Shown here: positions 16,613 through 34,639 of the stretch, one piece after another
How positions within the stretch are numbered: the first letter of the stretch is position 1
Layout: each line of letters opens with the position of its first letter
Source of the DNA: Wuchereria bancrofti
Lineage: Eukaryota; Nematoda; Chromadorea; Rhabditida; Onchocercidae
Assembly (NCBI GenBank): GCA_005281725.1
Contig: SSBO01000012.1
Location: 11,127,254 to 11,191,253, forward strand
Direction of reading: 5' to 3'
DNA length: 64,000 nt
Translations under genes and position numbers: made by a program
The notes under the pieces: generated by a model
Databases searched by the model: none
What the model was told of the DNA's origin: nothing
The model's input: the letters and a program-made list of their open reading frames with translations, nothing else

Positions 16613-19600
16613 CTACAAGGCATAAATTACAGAATCCATTCTTTCCTTTGCTTCGTTCAGCTTCTGTGCATATGATTTCTCTGCATCGGCGAAAGCCACT
16701 TTAGAAAGTTGTCCTTTAATGAAGCGCTCCGTCTAGAATTATACACATCGTCTTAAATTTTCATAAAAAGGAGAAAAGTCTTTCATTATTTTATGTCACA
16801 TATTTCTTAAGAAATTTTCCCCAGTAGACTAACCATAGCTGTTCCTCCTCGAAATTTAATGGGGCACATACTTCGAAGAGCGCTAACACACTTCCACTAG
16901 TTAAAGTCAAACCGTTCGAATCAGCGATGAATATAACTTGGGAATTAGCGCAAGGGAAATATTAAAACTCCAATTGGTAGCTTCCCACGAAATCAACAGG
17001 ATCGCTTAGAGACTCACAAAGTAAAACTTTATGTGAAAATTTATGCATTACATCACATACAGTAAAGCCTGCATGATACTGTTTTGGAAAGTATTTTCTT
17101 GGCGTTTCAAAATTCCAGAGATAAAATCTGTTAGGGAAGTTTTGTCAACTTTCTATTATTAATGTACCGACGGTAGATAATGTGATTTCAAATTCTAGGT
17201 TTCATTTTATATTTTGTACACCATGATGTAACATTCTAATGTACTTAATTTTCTTGCTTTATCCACAAGGACCGAAAAAGCATTCAGTACTATTATCAAC
17301 AAAAACATAATAGTTACGGCAGTTTAGATTTATTTCAAACGAGTAAATCTTACCTGCCCTAAATAATTGTTTATAAGATCCATTGTTAGCTTGTGTATTT
17401 TATTGACCTCGTTCAGCTGAAATTAAATAACGACTCCGATCACTATAGCTATAATTCAGAAATACTAATTGGTCTGAATCATTTCGTGTTTACTTGCTAG
17501 AAGGACACAACTTGCATTCCTTACCATGTACCAGGAGTAACACATATTCTGGTGAATGAAGCAATAAAAAGTCTAAAATGATTACAGCTTCCTTTAAACA
17601 GCTATAAATTAATATGACATATACTTCCACTATCTCTTCAAATGCAACAATTGCCTGAAACGAAAATAAGGAAATACCTTGTCAGATATGTCAGCGTTTG
17701 TAGATTTCAATTCGCTTTGCAGATCACTGATAGCGTGTCCCACATTTTTCAGATCATTCTCTGCCTTTTTCCTTGCTGTTGTAAATGCAGCCAGGTCCTG
17801 AAATTATATGACCGTAACAGCTTCTGCTAAGCTACAAAACAGTATAGTATGAAATAAGCTATAAAATTGCCGCCTCTACTTTTCTTATGTTTAAAAAACA
17901 TCAGGAGGCAAACAAGACCTTATTGTTCTTGAATTTGTTTACAGCATCCGTAAAATGGTCATAAATTTTTAATCGATCAGCATGTAGATCCGTTAGTTGT
18001 TCCACCTGTCCCTGCGCTTGCAAGCGACTTTCTGTTGCAACGTCCTCAAAATTCATATAAAAAAGTTCCAGTACTTAATTTTGAGCTTGCATTAACAAGA
18101 TTGTGTTGGAAGAGAAATAATATAAAGTACATGAGAAGTGGGGAAAGACACTTTATTACTTAACAGCAAAAACTTTAAACAATAAGTACAGACCGTAACA
18201 TTCATTTAGGAATTTTAAATGTCATTCATTTAGGCTACGACTAGAAAGATATTTTTTACATAAGAGTTTCTGGAAAAGGATCAAAAGGAACTAAACAAAT
18301 AAATCCCAAATATAGGAAAGCCACAAATAAAAACCATTGAAAATGAACAATTTACAAATGAGATTGTAAAATCCAGTCGGACATATATGATGACTGCAAT
18401 AAACAAGGTTGCAAAGGCAGCACACGCAAGGAAAGGCTCTCTCCAAAGCTGCATGCGGTCAAATTCGTAGTGTAACTGCAAAATCATATTGTGATAAATA
18501 ACATATGAAGCAAAACTACATTACTTTACTTCAATTAATGTAACGCTTGTCGAGAAGGGGCTACCATAATGGCTGTCCAGTTTGTTTAACTGGTGGAAAT
18601 CCACAGATTTTTCCATTTCAACCACCGGTGCAGAATTGAGTTTTCCGTCCTATTATGATTCATGGCATAGATACGAAATCTTCGGAAAAATATCTGAATA
18701 AAAAACATACAGTGAACATTTGAATATGAAAATCAACGAGGTTATCTTTTTCGATTGTGATAACAGGACGGCCAGTGGTGTCCAGGTATGTGAAATGCAA
18801 CTCATCCGGAAATCTTGTCACTGGATATGGTGTTGTCAGTTTAAAATTCCTGGAAAAAAATATTTAATGGAGAGTTATAACAACTTTAATCAATTGACTG
18901 CAACTAAAAATCGTGAATCAAAATAAAATTAGAACTAAAGTAAGAAGTGTAAACACTTACTTGCTACCTTCTGGTAATATAATTTTCAGCTTCAAGTTTT
19001 CAATAACAGCGTCGTCGAACAGATGATCGACAATACGCATCTTCAGTGCAAATTTACTGCCTGATGAATAAAGATACTGATAAGCTGGAACATTGTAACC
19101 GAGTACGTAATCCGTTTTCCACCCACCAAACAATGGAAAACGCGGCTGTACAATTAATTCAACAACATCTGGCATTTTCCGCACGGCTGAAGTAGAGATG
19201 TTGCCAATTTCATCTCGATAATAAATATCCTTCGCCGATGCTGGTAACAAAGTCTGCAATTAATCTCTTGAATTAAGTCAAAATAAGTATAAACACGTAG
19301 GGATTCATGGTCTGAGAAAATACATACCTTATATTGAGTTACTATTGGTCTTTTACTGCCTCTTCGATCCAATTGAAAATCAAGACGAGAAAATGAACCC
19401 TGAAAAATGAACATTGGAAGAATCACAACATTTTCAATATAAGAATCTGAGCCAAATCAAAATACCTTTAACACTGCTCCTTTATGGATAACACTAATCG
19501 CTTCTTCCACAGCAATATTACCCCAATGTGAAACTTCAATCACTCTGACGACATCAGTTGCTACAACGAACGGCGTGTTGTTTTCACAGTGCACAACGAT

Positions 19601-20990
19601 TTCCGCCTCAAACAAATTTACAGTTCAAAAAAAGTTGTTCTAACCAAAAAGAGGTGATTTTAATGTTTCGATTTCGAAAATTCGTTATATGTAACTATAA
19701 GTCTTACCACTGCATACGGTTTCTGATCTATATATGGACCATAGGTTATTTTGCCATTATCAACTGCTGTTGGTAAAACTGTTGTACGAGATTCAAGCTT
19801 TCCGCTAGGTAGAAGTATCACAGTTTTCTCTTGTTTCACTGGATATATACTTGGAACATGGGCATTTCCTTTGTAAACAGCAAACCTAAGTTAAGAAAGT
19901 TGTAAATCAACCATGTCGCATAAAAAACTTTCCCCTAAAGCAAACGTCAAAATTTATTTAAAGTGATCGGTGCTTTACTGAAAGCCTCATCCACCACTAA
20001 CCAAATTGACGCATAATACACATTATCGAAAATGTGTAACAATTTTTTCGGTTTCAACAAACAACACACAGTAAAATTCAGTTATCCGAGTAAGACAACA
20101 GTTGTTCGAAAAAACAAAAAGCTTAACAACTTAACGAAAACTTACTGTGATTCAGCCTGAGTGATCCTCTTTGGATGTAATTCCAAATATTCTGTTAGTT
20201 GATACTCCACAGTAATAAAAATTTTGCCGTTCGGTGGAAGGGCATTTTGGAATTCAATCTGTAAACACAATTTAGGGCACTTCCTTTCCTTAGTTACTTT
20301 TCACAGTACAAAATATCTAACCAGTACACTGGAAATTTTAGAAAAGTGGAATGAAAACCTCGTAGGCCACAAATCCTTTTTTTATACTGTCCTTTCCATG
20401 TTTGATATCCGACATTTTCAATTTCGTATCTTTTTTGGAAACAGTTGCAGAAATGTACGCGAGTCGTAAGTATTCCTTTTCATGGACTAAGTGTTCGAAA
20501 CTGCTGATTTCCTTCCTGCCATCATTTGTTACTTCATATTTGTCCGTTACTTTTACTATCTGCAAGAAAAACTCAAATATATATTGGCAGCAACAATTAA
20601 ACTTTTACGTATAGTACTCTAGCGGAAAAAGCAGGTTCTTGCTGTGACTTTCTTGTCATTAAAATTATGCAGATGCAACCGTTTCAACAAAAAAGGCTAT
20701 AATCAGCGAATGAACTGAATGCAGAAGTTCTTTAGCATTATAAAATTTTGTTGTAAAAATGCGGTCGATAGTCTAGTGCATGCTCATGCTATTCACTAGA
20801 AGCGATGTTGCACTGAATCGAAAAAAAAATAAATCAAAATTAAAATCAAGTTGAAAAGAGGTACCTGTGTTGATATGTCAATCACTCGTTCTACAGAAAT
20901 TGTAATATCGCCGGAAAGCAATTCAATACTATCAGCTAAAGCGGCGATAACTGGTAAAGCAAAAAAGCTTTTCCACCACCACATCATCAT
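16613..20990 (-). CDS. ribo-1: Ribophorin I, oligosaccharyltransferase subunit 1
   Basis: Non-catalytic subunit of the ER oligosaccharyltransferase complex for N-glycosylation. Exons in phase: 20990-20865, 20559-20359, 20258-20146, 19885-19708, 19606-19466, 19399-19328, 19253-18961, 18849-18711, 18649-18530, 18475-18356, 18044-17919, 17797-17678, a 30-nt exon 17654-17625, 17416-17354 and 16732-16613. They give about 653 residues; human is 607. The N-terminus [19 protein letters not shown] is a signal peptide. The lumenal part carries the family block [19 protein letters not shown] and PEGS. The single membrane helix is about [20 protein letters not shown] cytosolic tail of more than 100 residues is helical and charged. 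The 30-nt exon ([10 protein letters not shown]) has clean splice signals and keeps phase, but skipping it would also keep phase. Family is certain. Confidence 0.94.
17625..17654 (-). other. 30-nt microexon of ribophorin I
   Basis: On the minus strand the segment is bounded by GTTTCAG and GTATAT, is exactly 10 codons long and is open in the gene's frame ([10 protein letters not shown]). It joins a helical segment ending ADISDK to [10 protein letters not shown]. It could be constitutive, alternatively spliced or chance. Confidence 0.55.
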
Positions 20991-23342
20991 ATTTCTTCAG
21001 AATTTCTTCTACCGGATACTAAATTCGTCAGCAGCTAATAACAACAAATGTCATTACATGCCAACAACAAAAATTACGTAGATGATGTGAATTTTAGATA
21101 GCTTGGAGAAAAGATATAAAAATAGACCTGTGTTAGCCAATATATTTCTTGCAGGCAAAAAATCACCGCTCTTCTATTTCTATTTTGTAACTTACATGCT
21201 TAATTTAAAGGTCTTCAATGAGTAAGCTGTATGCTGGATTAGTTTTCTCTGGTTAACCTGGTCATTTGCAAAACTAATTTCAGATACGGGCACTCCTGGT
21301 TAACTTGCTTTACTTTTGTTTACTAGTGTTAGAATTTTTCATGCCAAACATTATCATCTTAGTAAATACTAAGCAAAACGAAGTGGAGTAGAAAGAAGAG
21401 GCTTAGAAGAGTAATGCATGTATCACAATGTTTAGAGGATATCACACGTAACACACACGTCAATAACTACCACACGTCATCCAAGCCTTACAATAGTCCC
21501 AACGTTGCATAAGTGAGTGAATGGTTGTCGGATAGAAAGCTGCGAGTGAGAGAACGACGGAAGTGAAGAGAGTGCGGGAAAGATAGTATTGCGAAAGGCA
21601 TGAAATCGCAAAATTTAACATGGGTTTGAAGTTTTGCTGGGTAGTAGGCAGCGTCAGGGGTCATGGTGTGTGTTAGGCCTTTCATGCAGGATGTATGTTT
21701 GGGAGTCCCTTCCAGAAAATTAAAAGGACGATTTTTGGAAATGATACACGTCCGGAACGTCTGATGTACGGTCGAACTTTTGATCCCACTATGTGACAAA
21801 CACAAAATGCGTTTTAGATGTCGCAGTAGTTGGATGTGTCATTAATTAATCCGCTGCACCTGAAATGGGATCTGGACTGTTGCTTGCTGCTCAGCTTACC
21901 AGTTATAGCTCTGTTCGTACTGGAAACTTTAGCCCATTTGTAGAAGTGCTTATAAACTAACTGTTATGATTTTGTTTTCAACAGTTCTTTATTTGTTGTT
22001 GCTGTTAGATTATTGATATCAAAAATTTCAAATACTCTTCAATGAAAAGTTAATAACAGAATAATTTATGTAGAATTCTTGATGGCCATGCGAATTTGTA
22101 AGTTGAAAAAAGGAATTGTTGCCCACATTATGTAGAAAGTTAAATTTGCTGCATGATTCAGAATTTGCTTAATACTAACTTTGTCGGATAAATTATGTGT
22201 TGGATTTGGAGAAATGGGAAAGGTGTTTGGAAAATCATGAACTGGAATTTAAAAAGATGGTGGGATTTCATTCTTTTCAGATGGCGGTTCACTTTTACCC
22301 TTCGGAGTCATATGAAAGTGAAAATCGAGGATTGTTTCAGGATAGTAGCTGGGATTAAGTGGTATAGAATTTATATTAATTTTTACTTTTTCTGTATAGA
22401 CTGAAAAACGAGTAAATTGTTTTACTTTCAAGAAATTTCGTACATTTCGAATGTAAAGTGTCCAGTCAAATAAAATAAACTGGTCGTGAATTTTCAGAGA
22501 AATTTCTCACAAATCATTGTTAATAAGGATAATTTGTCCTTATAGTTTTTGAAACATATGTTCGTGCTTTTCCCAATAAACCAAATGAGTTGTGGAAGTT
22601 AAACATCTGAATAGAAAAGAATTCCAATAAGTGGGTAACTTAAAGTCTAAAGGAAAATCATCTTTCCCAGATAATACATACGAAAGTTACATAAAGCTGG
22701 AAAATTTCATTTTCGAAATTTGATGAAGAGAAACGAGTTGTTGGATTATTCATCTTTTTGTTTTATAATCCAATGAATAGGAAGGAAAATATGGGGAATG
22801 AAGAGAGGACGAGTTTTTCCGAACTGGTACGAATTCTAAACTAGCTGAATAAAATTAACGGTTATGATATAATTATAGCGAATTGAAAATAACACAAAGC
22901 ATCAGGGCATTATTTCTATCCAGGTTTTTAATAGAAGACCAAATCCCCCACTACTACCGCTTAATCATTTAACTGCGATACCAGGTAACACAAGAACTGA
23001 GCTTTGTTGCAACTTTTTTATGATGATTGAGCAAAAGATTTTGGATTAATAACAAATGTATTATCACATCACTTGATTACTGCATTGAAAATTGGAAACT
23101 AGCTGACTGGAAGGATTCTTTTTTCTTAAAGAATCCCCAAATCAAGTTTTTTTTTCTGGGTGATTAAGATATAGTCGTGTTTGATATTCTTTCACGTCAT
23201 CATTAAGTGATCATCACTCAAAGGGTTGTATTAAAAATGAGCAATTCTGATTTTTCATTGAAAGAGCACTTTCCGCGAAAATGTTAGAATGTGAAATTAT
23301 TATATGAATTGTAATCAATTTCTTTTTTTTCCTTCTTTGTAG
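20991..23342. other. Region between ribophorin I and the DB-module gene
   Basis: About 2.35 kb between divergently oriented genes. It should contain the ribophorin I promoter and the missing first exon(s) of the DB-module gene, including its signal peptide. I looked for a plus-strand ATG with a hydrophobic leader and a donor in phase 0 and found no convincing one. Open frames here are low-scoring. Confidence 0.5.
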
Positions 23343-24000
23343 CGTCAAGAATTAAACGCTGAACAAATGACTAATGAACAGTTCTATGAATGCTGTCTTT
23401 ATCAGCAGGTTCCGGATAGTTGCTTAGAAAAGTGTTCATATGCTACGTATACAAAAAATACTTTGCAGGTAATGATTTAAATTTAAAGATCACGTCTGTT
23501 GAGTCGCATTTCTGCATATTTCATTTCTCAAGGAACTCCGAAACCATAAAATGTGACAGTTCGGTTTTGATTTTTTAGAAATTTATGAAAGTTTTGATGC
23601 TATTAGAAATTTACTAGTTCTCGATTTAGGCCATGAAGATGTATTGTGCTACGGGTGGACTGGATCATACGGAATGCTGCATGCGTAACGATGTTGCAAC
23701 AACATTTGCTGGAAGGAAATGTCTCACATTTTGCGACCAAGTATCAATTTTATCTCTGAAAAATTTTAGGATTTCGAGTATAATTTATACTCCAGTCCAA
23801 TATAATACTCTGAATTTCAAAATAAATGATGGGATTTTATCATTTTACAGCGACCTGGAAATGTGACAAAACCAGACTTGTCCTATCTACCCTGCTACGA
23901 ACGCTTCGAAAATATCAAGAGCTGCTTTATGGAGGATATTGGTATCAAAAATAGACCAACAACTGTTGATGTAGGACTTGCACGAACATTCGAAACTTGA
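23343..24000 (+). CDS. DB-module secreted protein, 5' end missing
   Basis: Cysteine-rich extracellular DB module (Pfam DB family, common in nematodes, function poorly known). Three exons join in phase 0: 23343-23468, 23630-23740 and 23851-24000, encoding the last 128 residues or so. The Cys pattern is typical: FYECCLYQQVPDSCLEKC, then MYCATGGLDHTECCM, then KCLTFC, and finally LPCYERFENIKSC. Twelve cysteines are spaced as in the family. The first exon is preceded by ttgtag and starts in mid-protein, so at least one upstream exon with a signal peptide is expected but not located. A polyadenylation signal AATAAA sits 7 nt after the stop codon (24007-24012). Family call is strong; role is unknown. 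Confidence 0.82.
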
Positions 24001-24886
24001 AGACGAAATAAATTTCTTTTCATGCTCAGTTTTGGTCAGTAAAAGTCCGGTACTCTTTGAAAAAATCGTGCAAACAATTAAAATCCTAAATTCATTTTTC
24101 AAATTTGAAGCCTTCTTAAAACTGAATTACTTTGAAACTCGCTCATCACACGAAAGTTCAAATAAATTTTATCTATTCTTTCCACATTTGTATACTCCAG
24201 TTTCGAATCACAAATGAATACAGTGTTGGACAAGTACAATTCTGATACTTGCTACTTCAGTCTAATTTATTTTAAGTACGCTAAATTTTGTTCACACTAC
24301 CGTTTTATGAAAGAAGTGCTGTATTTCATAAAATAATTGTTCTCATGCACAGTGTCTCAACTTTTGATTGGTTTTGATTTCATTTTTTTTTATTTCTTGA
24401 TAAATTTTGATGATTCGTTTTATCACTCGTCAACCCATATATTTCACATTTTCATCCATAAATGAAAATAATGGGATTCACCCAAACAACAAGAATCTAT
24501 AAATTTCAGTTTTTATACTTATTTCAAATAACGCAAATTTCTTACAGTAATAGATGCGCAATTACAGAGTAATATCTAAATTTTTGTTGAGTAAATTTAT
24601 TACTAGCACAGCTAATGTAAACTGCTAAATGTTTGTTAGATTCACTGACAAACAAAAATTACGAATAGCAAAACTGGACTGCTTGAACTATAAGAAAAAA
24701 AAACAAAACATTAGAATAACCGATACTTTAAGTGTTACGGAGACCACACACGTTGAGTGATATACATTTGGAATATTTTTGGGATCTATCAGGTATGAAG
24801 AGTTTTTGAAAAGTATAAGAAGTCCAGATAATGCATTTCCTTACTGAATTACATGTTGTATATCAATGAGGTGTGGCACGAGGCAC
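24001..24886. other. Convergent intergenic region
   Basis: Lies between the 3' ends of the DB-module gene and the phosphofructokinase gene. AT-rich; contains AATAAA at 24007-24012 for the former. No gene seen. Confidence 0.65.
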
Positions 24887-29941
<5,055 letters not shown>

Positions 29942-29947
29942 TTTCTG
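29942..29947 (-). promoter_or_regulatory. Probable spliced-leader acceptor of the phosphofructokinase gene
   Basis: Minus strand reads gattcttacag, AAA, then the ATG. No coding can precede it in this frame, so the acceptor is likely used for trans-splicing or for a 5' UTR intron. Confidence 0.6.
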
Positions 29948-30595
29948 TAAGAATCATTAACGTCTAAAACATCTGAATTTGGAAAAATAAAATTCAAACT
30001 GCAACCAAAGGGCGCTTTTCAATAAAACGTGACGCTCCAATGATTCTAATTATTCATGTGAGTTAGTGAGTACTCCATGTAATATACAACTAAGCATTGT
30101 GTTTCGACATGGATTTTGTGGATTTCGATATGATTTCCATAAAATTTTCAGTCTTGAACATTTTAAACTATTTTTTATCTGCAGAACTATAGTTTAGAAT
30201 GCAGATTATGTAAGTCTATAAATGTCGTAGAAGCCTACATCCTCGTATATCAAAACTGTTTGGTGCTAGAGATCTTGAATCATTCCTTGCAAACTAATCA
30301 AAAATTTTTATAAGAGGAGACAAAATTATTGCAAGAAGATGGTGTGCCGAAGACAGGAGACGAATTCTTTGGCCTAAATTACTGTAATTGTATGATTGTA
30401 TTCATCACGATTTTACACATTTTCCCTTATTTAATTTTTAGAATCTAATTGAATGGAAATTTTCATATCATTTCATCTATGAGTTTGATCTTCAGAATCT
30501 TAAATTTCGATTTTCAGAATCTAAAAAAGCGACAAACGTTTATGATTTATCAACTTTACTAATGATGTATGAAGATATTTTGTTTGATTCGTTTA

Positions 30596-30635
<40 letters not shown>

Positions 30636-33046
30636 ACACACACACACACACACCATACACACAAAGGAATGAATATAAAAAGTACACAGTGTTTTAACAA
30701 CATTTTATGATCTTTTAATTTTAGAAAGTCCTAGGAATGTTAGTCGGTTCTATAAGGCTTATCCTTACAAACAGTTTTACAAGGATATCAGGAGAACTTG
30801 CACACGTTGATTTCCTGCTGCAAACACTTTATCCTACGGAAGAAGAAATCCTCGAACTCTCAAAATGTGGGTATAAAAATTACACAGTGTTATGAGCATC
30901 CATCAAATTTAACTGTGTGCTAGTTATGAATGAAATATTAGCAATAAAGAAAAGCTTCCACATAGTAACAACTTGCAAAATTTTAACCTTTCTTCCTGCT
31001 TTTGACCCACAGCTTTGGCAGCTCAAAAGTGAGCAAACTTACTTTAAAATGAAAAAACAAATGGAATATATTTTGTAATATTTAACAGTCACGATGAAAA
31101 CAGTAATAAAAGAAATTTTTGAAATGTAACGCCAGATGAATGCATAAACTAATCAGACACATACTTACTTTAGTTTGTAAACAGAACACGGGATGTTAGG
31201 GTGAAAAAAGCCTAGAAGGCCTTGTTGTGTATTACTCTCAACGTCAGAATGCCAGTTTGAAATGAAGCATAGCTCTAAAATCTGCGTTCTACCTGACACC
31301 ATCGATTATTGAAAGGGAGAAGAGATAATATAGAAGGAAGTGAAAGTAGTTGCCGATATTTCGAAAATGCAGTTGAAATTTTTTCGAACCTAAACTTTTT
31401 CAAAAAAAAGTTGTTAAGAAGTATTAGCATGAGGAAAGAGATATAGCTGATGTCTAGTTTAATCAGTGAGGCTTTCCGACACTTACTCTCAAACTAAATA
31501 CTTTTGCAGTGTTAGATGATGCTAGAGGACTGCAATGACGTTAGCAACAATGACTTTACTGAAAATCATAAAGTTCTATCACTGACTTTCATGACAAGGA
31601 ATCGACAACGGATCGATATTTTTAAAGCCTTTTTTTTCTCAAAAATTTATGAGATTTTGCAAAAGGGACTTGTTCTGCTATGTGTTCATGAAATGAGTAT
31701 CGTAAGAAAAGAATCTAGGATGTGTTGCATCTCACTGGCTTATTTCACATATTGCCAAAAAAAAAAAACTTGAACGACTTTCAAAAACTCAAAATATCCC
31801 AAAAATAAGTAACGATGTATGATACTTTATTACATGTGTGCTTGGGGTTTTCAATACGCTTCTATTTATGAACTCTTAATAAGAAATCATTTGGAGAGTA
31901 AGACTTTATAAACCGAATCATCCAGAAAAGATCGATGATACCAGCCGTCGTTAAATCATTCCGCTTAAACATTATTCACTGCAAACAGAAAAAAAAAGAA
32001 CGAAATAAAAGAAATGGCGAACAAGTAAGATCAGTTCATCATACTGCTTCTGATATATGAAATTTTGAAGGAATATTTAGAGCTCTGCACAATATTTCGT
32101 CGAGAATATTCAGTCATGCAATGTCCGAATGGGCTTATTACCCTCGAAAATAGATTCTTTCACCACATCAATCGACGAGTCACTCTTATGTTTACTTAGT
32201 GAAAAATTCCATTTACATCTATTTTGAATAAATTTTGCAAAGTACAGCAGTAATATAGAAAGCAGCCATTTCATAAAATGATAATTGAGAATTGCATCTA
32301 AGACGAAATCTATATGTTTCTTTCTTACATCAATAAAGCGAGCTGATGACCATGACAGTTAATAAATTGCTAGTGAGTCGTCATGATCCAATTATCCATC
32401 AGATATGCAAGGCAGTAAATTTTGTCGTGAAAAAAAAGGCGTCCATATGTTTTCCAAGTGTAAGATAATGAAGGCGTTTTAATTAACTTAATAATTTCCA
32501 TACAAAAAACATGAAAAATTGATTTTCCAAGGATTGCTATTTGTAAAAAAAATCCCAGCAAAGTTTTTGCGAAATTGGTAAAATTGATTCCGTTTTGTTA
32601 GCTGCTGAAATGAGTATTTTATTCGATTAGTTGGAGTGCACGAAACTTGCGTGTAAGCAAAATTCGATAGTTCCAATGAAGACACTTTTCGATAAATATC
32701 TGTAAATTCCAAATTTAAAAGGCCGCTTTGGTTTCTTATTTAAATTGAGAACTCAGTTAAGACGTGCATTTTCATGACGTGTCATATCAGGATGACGCAG
32801 TGCTGTTAGGTTTGAACATTTGATGCGGGATCTTTGTGACGGTACTAGGAGTGTGTGGGTGGGGTTTGGGCAAGGGGTTCGGGGATTATTTCTTTCACTT
32901 TTGTGCTGAAACAAGGGGAGCGGCCATACTTAAGTAACACTAGAAATTTAACGACCTCTTTGTTTCTATATATTTTTTATATATTTTTACTTATTATCGG
33001 ATCAGAAAGACCTCTTATCATTGTTATTATGTTAAAATCGTAGGTG
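29948..33046. other. Divergent intergenic region, phosphofructokinase to NDUFB10
   Basis: About 3.1 kb holding both promoters. It contains a CA microsatellite at 30598-30664 and a segment at about 30725-30885 that is open in two frames after an acceptor-like ttttag. No gene could be assigned. Confidence 0.55.
30598..30664. repeat. CA microsatellite, slightly interrupted
   Basis: About 30 CA units broken once by TA and once by CCATA. Simple repeat; length probably variable. Confidence 0.9.
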
Positions 33047-33058
33047 GAAAGAGAAGGT
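33041..33058 (+). promoter_or_regulatory. Probable spliced-leader acceptor of the NDUFB10 gene
   Basis: Reads aaaatcgtag followed by 15 nt and the ATG at 33059. No coding exon upstream was found. Confidence 0.5.
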
Positions 33059-34639
33059 ATGAATGAGACAGTGATGGGAGAGAAGGACAAGTTGTCACCT
33101 CGCATTTATCGTCGAATGGAAGACAGGAAAGCTTGGGATGCGTACTGGCAGGTTGTTTTACTTTATTCTGAGACGTATGAGCATGTGAAAGGACAGAATG
33201 TGATAAGGGTCATGACAGAAGTTCCTTGTTTTCTAGAGATTACATTTCCTGAGATTGTAGAAATCTGCAATTGGTAATTCTGTTGTTGTTCCTGGAATGT
33301 TGGTTCTAGTTATATTATTCATTATTTCATTTCAGTTGCGAAAGCTCGAAAGTCAGGGGAGTTATTATATCCGGCTTTTGTACTATGCCCATAAAGCGGT
33401 AGATATGCCGGTTACGTGGTTCAGAGGTATTTTTGATATTAGCCTAGAAGAAAATTATTGTTTATACAAACATTGTAACATATTTAGCTTGTCATTTTTG
33501 TTCATAACTGTAAGCGTTGTTTTAGAGAAGATAATAGAGCCAATGAATGACAGGTATCGTTCGCCGTACTATCATCGTAAGTTGAATCGGGTTCCGGGGA
33601 TTGATGATTGTGCTGTGGATGATTTGTCATGTTTTTATGAGGCTAATACACAATTCCGACTTGACAAGTTAGTTCTATGACTACCTTTACATAAAATTCA
33701 ATCATCAGGCTTGATAAATATTTAATGACAAATAATGTAGTTGTTTTACTTTCCTGTTCACTTTATGTTTTAAAAAAAGTAGTAGTAAAGGTTGGTCGAC
33801 CAGAACATCCTGGATATTCTTCGCCTGCGACTTTCCAGATGTATGGATTACAATGCTCCGAATTTTGTTCCGTGTGCAAAGGTAATTCCCTTTTAAAGTA
33901 AATGCAATTCATTTTGTTCTGACAGTTTTTTGAATCCTCCTATAATGAATAATAGCTCTACTTACATAAACTAATATGTAAGAGTAAAATTTTTTCAGTT
34001 AATAGATGACGTAGAGGAGAACGAGTTAAATTTCTTCATAAAGTATGGTGAAATCGGGCAGGAGGGTGATGTTCGAGATGCTTACATGAAGCAGAAACAT
34101 CGAATGATTTGGGAGAGACGACATCCAGAAATAATGAAAGCACGCGCAGAAGCGTGCGAGGTAAGTACTAACATTTGGTTGGCATTCTTCATTTTTCTAT
34201 CGCTGCGTGCAAGTGCTTCTTACTATATACCATAGAAGTAGTCGTGTACGTGCAATCGAGATTAAAGAGGAAAGAAGGAGATAACATTAGAAAAGACTCA
34301 TTGACAGTATTATAAAAAATGAAGTACTTCATACTGCTTCTGTCAGTGAAGATTTTGAAAATCGCATTCACTCGTGAATCTTCATGCAATTTTTAGGAGC
34401 ACAAAAGAAGAGTTGCAAATGGTGAGTTCGATTATTCTTTCTGGAAGAAAGGCTTCTGGCACAGCGATAAGAGCAGAATGGAGATGCCTAATGTTGTCCA
34501 TCACAGCAAACCGAGCATTGAAGGTGACAAACCGTTATCGTTTGACTGGCAGTTCTACAAGAAAGCTAAAGATGACCCGGAATTCCTGCAAGAGGAAAAG
34601 AAGAGGCAAAGCAAAGCAACAATGTTCGGTCCATGGTAA
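33059..34639 (+). CDS. NDUFB10: NADH dehydrogenase (complex I) subunit NDUFB10/PDSW
   Basis: Accessory subunit of the mitochondrial complex I membrane arm. Six exons in phase: 33059-33151, 33336-33426, 33526-33667, 33791-33881, 33999-34160 and 34397-34639, giving 273 residues. The core PDSW pattern is clear: DMPVTWFREKIIEPMNDRYR, then PYYHRKLNRVP, then DDLSCFYEANTQFRLDKLVD with its conserved Cys, and further on LRLSRC. The charged C-terminal part ends ATMFGPW. It is about 100 residues longer than human NDUFB10 because of a longer N-terminus and tail; I believe nematode orthologues are also long, but cannot check. The internal exon boundaries all have GT and AG. The start at 33059 follows an acceptor-like tag. 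Confidence 0.88.

Noticed and set aside
21488..21805. Minus-strand frame of 105 codons
   Set aside because: It starts at TTG rather than ATG, has no family resemblance and no splice or composition support.
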